DNA from: an uncultured Pseudomonadota bacterium
GTDB taxonomy: Bacteria; Myxococcota_A; UBA796; SXON01
Assembly: GCA_903900265.1 (NCBI GenBank)
Contig: CAIUMM010000182.1
Coordinates: 1 to 58,296 of the forward strand
Direction: 5' to 3'
Length of the DNA stretch: 58,296 bases
In this document: positions 52,461 to 58,296 of the stretch, in pieces
Layout: every line of letters begins with the position of its first letter
Numbering within the stretch: position 1 is the stretch's first letter
The notes under the pieces: generated by a model
Databases searched by the model: none
The model's input: the letters and a program-made list of their open reading frames with translations, nothing else
What the model was told of the DNA's origin: nothing
Made by a program: the position numbers and the translations under genes

Positions 52461-53195
52461 TTGTCCTATTTTTCCATCCCCTACGTTGGTCCGTCCGTGA
52501 AAGAGCTCGCAATCGCTGACGCTGACCTGCATGAACCGCAGTGTGCTCCTGCACATTTGACGCGGACGGCAGGGGAATTCCTCAGCAGTCGGCCCATCCC
52601 CAAGGTCATCGCGACGCGGCACCTTGTGTTTTTGCTCGGGCCAGGCGGGTCTGGAAAATCGAGCGTCTCCAAGCGTTTTCTGGACACCTGGGGTGTGGCG
52701 GCCTCGAACGTGCTGCGCATGGACGGCGCCGCGCTCCGCGCGCAGCTGGTGTCTCGCGCGCGCTACGGAAAGTTCTCGGCCACGACGGAGCAAGCCCCCG
52801 GCTTGATCCTCGATGGTGTGGATTGTTTGTACGGCCGCGAGGGCGCAGTCTCCCTGCTTGGCGGCTTGCTTCGCGATCGCTGCGCGCGCGGGCTGAAGAC
52901 GGTGGTGACGCAGGGGCCCGCGGATGACTCCATCGGCCTGCTGTACTCGGCGGTGCCGCCCCAAGTCCGCGCGTCCGTTCTGCTTCGGTTTCCGGTCGGG
53001 CGTGGTCGGCGTCGTTTTGTGCAGCAGGAGTGCCGACGACTCAGCATCCCGTTCAGCCTCGCTCGCGAGCACGTGATGGCTGAACCTTGGACGTATGCCT
53101 CAGTGCGTGCCGCGATCGAGGCGCTCGCCGTCGGCCCCGCGGTGGCTCCAGATTCGGGCGCGGTGCACGGGCCATCGGCCGAGATGCCAGGGTAG
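52461..53195 (+). CDS. DnaA/Hda-like AAA+ ATPase
   Basis: This 244-residue protein has Walker A GPGGSGKSS (60-68), Walker B LILDGVDCL (115-123), and a sensor-I-like strand (KTVVTQGPADD). Its order, GLILDGVDCLYGREG, then VVTQGP, then RFPVGRGRRRFVQQECRRLSIP, follows the DnaA/Hda AAA+ core (LLIDDIQFLAGKE, ISSDRPP, RILRKKAEEENI). There is no DNA-binding domain IV, so it is more like Hda or another DnaA paralogue. The start is a TTG at 52461, with an in-frame GTG at 52497 as alternative. Its 3' end overlaps the convergent radical-SAM gene by 96 bases. Confidence 0.6.
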   Translation: MSYFSIPYVGPSVKELAIADADLHEPQCAPAHLTRTAGEFLSSRPIPKVIATRHLVFLLGPGGSGKSSVSKRFLDTWGVAASNVLRMDGAALRAQLVSRARYGKFSATTEQAPGLILDGVDCLYGREGAVSLLGGLLRDRCARGLKTVVTQGPADDSIGLLYSAVPPQVRASVLLRFPVGRGRRRFVQQECRRLSIPFSLAREHVMAEPWTYASVRAAIEALAVGPAVAPDSGAVHGPSAEMPG

Positions 53196-54485
53196 CCGAA
53201 GCGCGCCATCCAGCGTCGGCGTGCGGGCAAACCGCGCGATCGCGTGCTCTGCGCGCAAGACTTCGCGGGCTGCATCGTAGAACGACTGCGGGAACGGCGA
53301 CGCGAACATCACCCGATTTTCCATCGAGCCCGCCCACCGCGCGTCGGCCGTGTCGGCGGAGCCAGCGAGCGTGCGCTCCCAAAATACCGTCCCCGGAAGC
53401 GGATAGCTGACCGAGACGCCGATCTGCTCAGGCTGCAGCTCTCGGACGAGGCGGATGGTCTGCATCAGCTCGGCGTAGCCCTCGCCCGGGTAGCCAAGCT
53501 GGAGAAAGAAGCCGGTTTGAATACCGTAGTTGTGGAGCAGTCGAGCGGCGGTGCGAATCTCGTCTACGGTCCCGTCTTTGTCCATCGCCGTTAGTACGCG
53601 GTCGCTGCCGCTCTCAGCGCCCAGCCACACCTCTACCGCCCCGGCGCGCGCGAGGTTCTGCACCACCGCGGGGTCGGTCAGCAGGTCGGCCCGCGACAAG
53701 CATCGGAACGGGATCGGATTTGAGGCGGCGAGGGCCGCAAAACGCGCGAGCCAGTCCTTCTGGATGCCGAAGATGTCGTCGGTAAACCAGATGCGGTCGG
53801 GTTGGTAGCGCTCGCGCAGCGCGGTGATCTCGGCCCAGACCTGCTCGGGTGGCCGCACGGTGTAGCGCCGGCCCCACGTGGGTTTTGCGCACCAGTTGCA
53901 GCGAAATGGACAGCCGCGCGCGGTAGAGACGTTCAGCTCCCACACGCCGTGCGCCGCCCGCCAGACCTGCGCGTAGCGCCCCATGTCCACGCGGTCCCAG
54001 GCCGGGACTGGCACGTGTTCGAGGTTGGAGCGTGGACTCTGGCGCCCGGGGGGGACCATTCCGCCGCTCGCCCAGCGCAGCACCGCGTCGTCATGCTCCC
54101 CGACCACCGCCGTCACCCCGCTCGCCGCGTAGACGTCGGGGTGGTCGGACACATCCGGCCCGGCGACGAGCACCTCGGCGCCGATCGCCCGCGCCATCCG
54201 CACCATCTCGAGCGCCGCGCTGCGCCAGACCGACAAGCACATCTTTTGAGAGACGTTGTGCGGGTCGGCGAGGATCGCTACGCGGGTTGGGCGGTGCCCA
54301 TCGAGCGCGGCTTGAAAGTCTGCCACCGCACCGAAGGTGCCGTCGTAGAACGCGACCTCGTGGCCCTCGCGCTCAAGCTCGGCGACCGTGACCAGCGGGC
54401 CCATCGGCGGGTACGGCTTGCGCTCTGCGGCGCCTCGAGGGTCGAGCGCCGCGTGCAGGTTGTGGGCGACGAGCAAGCTGGCCAT
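53100..54485 (-). CDS. B12-binding-domain radical SAM protein
   Basis: The 461 residues combine an N-terminal cobalamin-binding-like domain (about 1-150) with a radical-SAM core whose iron-sulfur ligands are C192, C196 and C199 (RGCPFRCNWCAKP), followed by a (beta/alpha) barrel. Such enzymes often methylate unreactive carbons with methylcobalamin; the substrate here is unknown. Absence of neighbouring biosynthetic genes keeps the role open. The last 96 bases overlap the convergent AAA+ gene. Confidence 0.85.
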   Translation of the reverse strand: MASLLVAHNLHAALDPRGAAERKPYPPMGPLVTVAELEREGHEVAFYDGTFGAVADFQAALDGHRPTRVAILADPHNVSQKMCLSVWRSAALEMVRMARAIGAEVLVAGPDVSDHPDVYAASGVTAVVGEHDDAVLRWASGGMVPPGRQSPRSNLEHVPVPAWDRVDMGRYAQVWRAAHGVWELNVSTARGCPFRCNWCAKPTWGRRYTVRPPEQVWAEITALRERYQPDRIWFTDDIFGIQKDWLARFAALAASNPIPFRCLSRADLLTDPAVVQNLARAGAVEVWLGAESGSDRVLTAMDKDGTVDEIRTAARLLHNYGIQTGFFLQLGYPGEGYAELMQTIRLVRELQPEQIGVSVSYPLPGTVFWERTLAGSADTADARWAGSMENRVMFASPFPQSFYDAAREVLRAEHAIARFARTPTLDGALRLPWHLGRWPVHRARIWSHRGADGERLDRGTH

Positions 54486-54628
54486 ACCATGCTGCTATCA
54501 CCGTGCGCGAGTCGGGCCTGCCGTGCTCTGTCGTGCGCTGCCGTGGTAGTATCCGGCCGCCCTGTGCCGGAGTTTGTGTGTCCCGTTTCAGCCGCTCGCC
54601 CACCAGCCCGGCAGGGTGCATCGTCCCG

Positions 54629-56296
54629 GTGTGCCGCCCCGCAGTCCGGCGCTCCGCTGCGCAGCGCATGGCGTTGATCGCGCTCAGTTGCGCGTTGTCC
54701 GCAGGCCCGGCCTGGGCCGCCGACTCTGGCGGGCTCGACGCCCATGGGTTCTCCGCGGCCGGGCATGTCGGAAATCCGCTGGGATACTTGGAGCTGGCGT
54801 ATCCGTCTGCCGGTTGGAAGGGCGCGTGGGACGTCGGCGTGCTCATGGACTACGCCGATGATCCGCTGATGGAGCGCATCGGAGAGCAGGTGATCCCGGT
54901 GATCGACGCGACGCTGACCGCCAACGTCGCCGCCGGAGTTTCGATCCTCGGCTACGCGCGCGTCGACGCGGTGCTCCCGGTCTACGCGCTGGCCGTCGAC
55001 CAGAGCGGCACGTTTTCGGGGGTAGGCGATCTGCGCGTGGAGGGCACGGTGCCGCTGCTCACCGTGCGCGACGCTCGCCCTGGAATCGCGATCGTCCCTG
55101 CTTTTTGGGTGCCTACTGGCCCGAGCGAGCACTTTTTGGGCGACGCCGGCTTTGGGTTCGGCGCCACCGTCGCGGTCGCGCAAGAGATCGGCGTTTTTGG
55201 ATGGGATCTCAACATCGGCGGGCGCGTTGGCCCGGAGGAGGCGGTGCGGAACGTGCAGTGGGGCAGGGGGCTCATGGCGGGCCTCGGGGTACACGTCGCC
55301 TTAGGGGACGCAGGCTCCTTGGGCGCCGAAGCGCACGCCACGCCGTCCGCGAGCTTCGACGTAGATGCGTTGCCGGTCGAGGTGCTTGGGCACGCGCGCT
55401 ATCGGCTCCCGCTGGGCTTGTACGCCGATCTGGGCGGCGGCGGCGGCGTGACCAGCGGGATCGGCGCCAGCAAATATCGGCTCGTTGTGGGGCTTGGATA
55501 CTCGGCGCTGGGCGTGGCGCCGGCCGTGGACAACGACGCAGACGGACTCGTGGGCAGCGCCGACCAATGCCCAGACCGCGCCGAGGACAAAGACGGCTAT
55601 CGGGACGGCGATGGTTGTCCGGATCTCGACAACGACGGGGACGGCTTTCGCGACGCGAAGGACGAGTGCCCAGACGCGCGCGAGGACATTGACGGCGTCA
55701 TCGACTCCGATGGATGCCCCGAGGACGACGGCGATCAGGACGCCGTGCCCGATGGGTCCGATGATTGCCCGGAAGACGCCGAAGACGTCGACGGCGATCG
55801 CGATGACGATGGCTGCCCCGAGTCGGACACCGACGCCGATCAGGACGGCGTCCCTGACCACCGCGACCAGTGCCCGAACGAGCCGATCCGTCCCGGTCAG
55901 AACCCGCGCACCTCCGATGGCTGCCCGCGCCTCGCGGAGATCGCCAACGATAAGATCGTTATCACCGACCGCATCTACTTTGCCGAGGGTCAGGCGGTGG
56001 TCCTCGCGGAGTCCAGGCCGGTGCTCGATGCGGTGGCTCGCGTGCTCGCCGAGCACCCGGAAGTGCGCGACCTGTTGGTGGAAGGCCACACCGATGACGT
56101 CGGAAACGACGATGCAAACTACCGATTGTCGGAAGAGCGTGCGCGCGCGGTGATGAACTGGTTGGTCGAAGCCGGCGTCGACCGCAATCGCCTCGCGGCC
56201 AAGGGCTACGGCGAGACCGCCCCGCTGGTCCCCAACGACTCCAACGAACATCGCGCCCAGAACCGTCGGGTCGAGTTCACTATTGTGTTGAGATAA
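54629..56296 (+). CDS. OmpA-family outer-membrane protein with TSP3-like calcium repeats
   Basis: The 555 residues start with a signal peptide ending near AGPAWA, then an N-terminal beta-barrel-like domain (about 35-290). Five or more TSP3/thrombospondin type 3-like repeats follow (about 300-425; DNDADGLVGSADQCPDRAEDKDG type), and then a C-terminal OmpA peptidoglycan-binding domain (about 430-555; VEGHTDDVGNDDANYRLSEERARAVMNWL). It should link outer membrane and cell wall. I chose the GTG at 54629 to keep a basic n-region before the hydrophobic core; the ATG at 54668 would lose it. Confidence 0.85.
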   Translation: MCRPAVRRSAAQRMALIALSCALSAGPAWAADSGGLDAHGFSAAGHVGNPLGYLELAYPSAGWKGAWDVGVLMDYADDPLMERIGEQVIPVIDATLTANVAAGVSILGYARVDAVLPVYALAVDQSGTFSGVGDLRVEGTVPLLTVRDARPGIAIVPAFWVPTGPSEHFLGDAGFGFGATVAVAQEIGVFGWDLNIGGRVGPEEAVRNVQWGRGLMAGLGVHVALGDAGSLGAEAHATPSASFDVDALPVEVLGHARYRLPLGLYADLGGGGGVTSGIGASKYRLVVGLGYSALGVAPAVDNDADGLVGSADQCPDRAEDKDGYRDGDGCPDLDNDGDGFRDAKDECPDAREDIDGVIDSDGCPEDDGDQDAVPDGSDDCPEDAEDVDGDRDDDGCPESDTDADQDGVPDHRDQCPNEPIRPGQNPRTSDGCPRLAEIANDKIVITDRIYFAEGQAVVLAESRPVLDAVARVLAEHPEVRDLLVEGHTDDVGNDDANYRLSEERARAVMNWLVEAGVDRNRLAAKGYGETAPLVPNDSNEHRAQNRRVEFTIVLR

Positions 56297-56300
56297 TTCC

Positions 56301-58296
56301 ATGAAGCCAAGTGTTGCGCTCGCTGTTTTGCTGACGCTCGTCGCTCCCCGGGCGTGGGCTTCCACGTGGTACCTGGACTCAGACGCCGATGGGTACGGTG
56401 ATCCTTGGTTTCCCACCGACGCTACGAGCGCGCCTCCCGGGTACGTCGCGAATTCCACCGACTGCAACGACAGCCGCGCCGGCTCCAGCCCCGCGGTCAC
56501 CGAGACCTGCTCGGGCTACGACGATGACTGCGACGGCGCGATCGATGAGACCGGTTGCCCGTACTCAGTGGCGCAGAACGTGCACGCCTACATGTTTGTC
56601 ACCGCGAGCGCCAATTGGGCCACCCAACAAGCCACGTGCAATTCCTATGGATACATGCTGGCGGAGATCGCTGACTACACCGAGAACATGTGGATCGACG
56701 TCAAGATCGACGCGATCTCGGGCTCCTGGTGGTGGGTAGGCCTCAACGACATCGCATCCGAGGGAACGTGGACCAACCCAAGCGGGGATCCGAACACCTA
56801 CACGCAATGGTGGTCCGGCGAGCCCAACAATTCCGGCAACGAAGATTGCCTGCACATGAATTGGGATCCCTCCGGATATTGGAACGACTATCCGTGCTCC
56901 TACAGCGGCTACGCGGTCTGCGAGTCGGGCCAGCGCGTGGTTTGGTACCGGGACGCCGACTCCGACGGCTACGGCAACGCCGCTGTCACCTACACCAGCG
57001 TCGACCAACCCTCGGGCTACGTGATCCGGGCTTCGGACTGCGATGACTCCAACTCTGGGGTCAACTTGCTGCGCCCGGAGATCTGGTATGACGGCATCGA
57101 CGAGGACTGCGACGGCGCCGACGACTACGATCAGGACGGCGACGGGACGCGCTCCGACCGCTACGGCGGGACCGATTGCAATGACACGTCGGCGTCGGTC
57201 TATCTGGGGGCGTCGGACGCTTGGTACGACGGCGTGGACTCGAACTGTGACGGCGCCGACGACTACGATCAGGACGGCGATGGCTACGTCGCCGATGCCT
57301 ACTTGGGCGACGACTGCGACGACGTGAACGCCGGCATCAACCCCGGCGTCGCGGAGACGTGGTACGACGGCGTCGACTCGGACTGCGACGGGGCAGGGGA
57401 CTACGACGCTGACGGCGACGGGCACGACGATATCGCCGCGGGCGGCGACGACTGCGACGACGCCGCGGCGACCATTTACCCTGGGCACGCCGACGCTTGG
57501 TACGACGGCGTGGACTCCAACTGCGACGGCGCGAGCGACTACGACGCCGACGCCGACGGATACGACTCGGCGAGCTGGGGCGGCACCGACTGCGACGACT
57601 CCGCCGCTACCGTCTACGTAGGCGCGCCCGAGGTGCCTTACGATGGCGTCGACAACGACTGTTCTGGCGGCTCGGACTACGACGTAGACGGCGACGGACA
57701 CAACGCCTCAGCCTACGGGGGCGATGACTGTGACGACGCAAGCTCCGCGGTGCATCCTGGCGCCGCCGATCGCTGGTATGACGGCATAGACAGCGACTGT
57801 TCGGGCGGCTCCGACTTTGACGCAGACGGCGACGGCCACGATCTGGATGAATGGGGCGGCGATGACTGTAATGATAGCAACGCTGCGGTGTACGGGAGCG
57901 CTCCGGACGCTTGGTATGACGGCGTAGACAGCAACTGCGACGGCGCGGACGACTACGACGCCGACGCCGATGGGCATCCGTCCGATGCCTACCGAGGCGA
58001 CGACTGCGATGACACCGACGCGTCCACCTACCCAGACGCCGCTGACCCGGCCTACGACGGCGTGGACTCCGACTGCGACGGCGCCAGCGATTTTGACGCC
58101 GACGGCGATGGCTACGACAGCGCGGACTACGGCGGCGACGACTGCGACGACACCTTGGCCTACGTCCATCCCGGCGCGTCCCAGACCGCCGATGACCGCG
58201 ACGAAGACTGTGACGGGCTCATCGACGACAACACCGACGCCTACGATGATGACGGCGACGGCTACTCCGAAGACGACGGAGATTGCGACGACGCCG
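56301..58296 (+). CDS. secreted MopE-repeat protein with C-type lectin domain (3' end beyond window)
   Basis: The frame stays open to the window edge; 665 codons are visible. A signal peptide (MKPSVALAVLLTLVAPRAWA) is followed by a MopE motif, a C-type lectin-like domain at about residues 93-215, and ten complete MopE repeats with an eleventh cut by the edge. The lectin domain has WWVGLND, E174-P175-N176 (EPN, mannose-type calcium/sugar motif), WND at 194-196, and paired Cys ending in VCE. Like other MopE arrays, it is probably calcium-bound and cell-surface exposed. It follows the OmpA gene by four bases, so both may be in one transcript. Confidence 0.82.
   Translation, partial: MKPSVALAVLLTLVAPRAWASTWYLDSDADGYGDPWFPTDATSAPPGYVANSTDCNDSRAGSSPAVTETCSGYDDDCDGAIDETGCPYSVAQNVHAYMFVTASANWATQQATCNSYGYMLAEIADYTENMWIDVKIDAISGSWWWVGLNDIASEGTWTNPSGDPNTYTQWWSGEPNNSGNEDCLHMNWDPSGYWNDYPCSYSGYAVCESGQRVVWYRDADSDGYGNAAVTYTSVDQPSGYVIRASDCDDSNSGVNLLRPEIWYDGIDEDCDGADDYDQDGDGTRSDRYGGTDCNDTSASVYLGASDAWYDGVDSNCDGADDYDQDGDGYVADAYLGDDCDDVNAGINPGVAETWYDGVDSDCDGAGDYDADGDGHDDIAAGGDDCDDAAATIYPGHADAWYDGVDSNCDGASDYDADADGYDSASWGGTDCDDSAATVYVGAPEVPYDGVDNDCSGGSDYDVDGDGHNASAYGGDDCDDASSAVHPGAADRWYDGIDSDCSGGSDFDADGDGHDLDEWGGDDCNDSNAAVYGSAPDAWYDGVDSNCDGADDYDADADGHPSDAYRGDDCDDTDASTYPDAADPAYDGVDSDCDGASDFDADGDGYDSADYGGDDCDDTLAYVHPGASQTADDRDEDCDGLIDDNTDAYDDDGDGYSEDDGDCDDA
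56940..58296 (+). repeat. second tandem MopE-repeat array, cut by the window edge
   Basis: Units of roughly 130-150 bases encode YDxDGDGxxxxxxxGGDDCDDxxxxxxPGAxxxWYDGVDSxC. The units are more alike than those of the array at 8153-9930, so this one may be younger or more homogenised. It continues past the right edge. Confidence 0.8.

Noticed and set aside
52039..53195. AAA+ gene after the B12 subunit considered as MeaB, the methylmalonyl-CoA mutase chaperone
   Set aside because: The G-protein motifs of MeaB (NKxD and its switch regions) are absent; the pattern fits DnaA/Hda better.

Overview
The window is GC-rich, densely coded DNA, almost certainly chromosomal, from a Gram-negative bacterium of the Myxococcota or a close relative (inference). 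Clues are a MYXO-CTERM-type C-terminal sorting motif (Cys-Gly-Cys, hydrophobic helix, Arg cluster) on a very long secreted protein, long arrays of MopE-type calcium-binding-like repeats (DxDGDG...DCDD...YDGxDxDC), Asp/Thr/Ala linkers after lipoprotein signals, seven predicted lipoproteins, a TonB-dependent receptor carrying its own TonB C-terminal domain, and an outer-membrane polyene-type gene cluster. I recognise no tRNA, rRNA, insertion sequence, phage gene or CRISPR array. No stretch above about 300 bases lacks a gene. Many neighbouring genes overlap by 1-11 bases (ATGA or GTGA junctions), which points to translational coupling.

Layout. 1-3.6 kb: lysS with the lipoprotein-release transporter lolC-lolD. 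3.6-7.9 kb: murJ with an unusual C-terminal extension, a type I membrane protein, a rhomboid-like membrane protein and an SDR oxidoreductase. 7.9-13.2 kb: a 1754-residue secreted FG-GAP/MopE-repeat protein. 13.2-21.1 kb: dienelactone hydrolase coupled to an extremely acidic protein, two lipoproteins, a HEAT/TPR-like protein, an SGNH hydrolase, a CobW-type GTPase and a WD40-type protein. 21.1-25.5 kb: a minus-strand run of lipase, clpS, clpA, a receiver-like protein and an NlpC-like lipoprotein. 25.6-27.8 kb: lipoprotein, purM, purN.

27.8-45.6 kb is the most distinctive part: two divergent transcription units that resemble an aryl-polyene (APE/xanthomonadin-type) pathway. The minus arm carries lolA, a giant MMPL exporter fused to a C45-type Ntn-hydrolase domain and a TPR-like tail, a small secreted protein, a GT2/LpxL-type fusion, two acyl carrier proteins, a halogenase-like flavoprotein and a DUF2062 protein. 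The plus arm carries an acyltransferase/methyltransferase fusion, a ketosynthase, a degenerate ketosynthase, the TonB-dependent receptor, manA and a beta-helix lipoprotein. Dehydratase, ketoreductase, thioesterase and aryl-CoA ligase genes are not in the window, so the set is incomplete here or has a different chemistry.

45.6-58.3 kb: thymidine kinase, an unknown cytoplasmic protein, a subtilisin-like protease apparently fused to a second lipoprotein-like protein, a Cys-rich lipoprotein, acyl-CoA dehydrogenase, a B12-binding mutase subunit, a DnaA-like AAA+ protein, a B12/radical-SAM enzyme, an OmpA/TSP3 outer-membrane protein and, running off the right edge, a secreted protein with a C-type lectin domain inside a MopE array. 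Cell-envelope export, surface proteins and lipid or polyene chemistry dominate the window.
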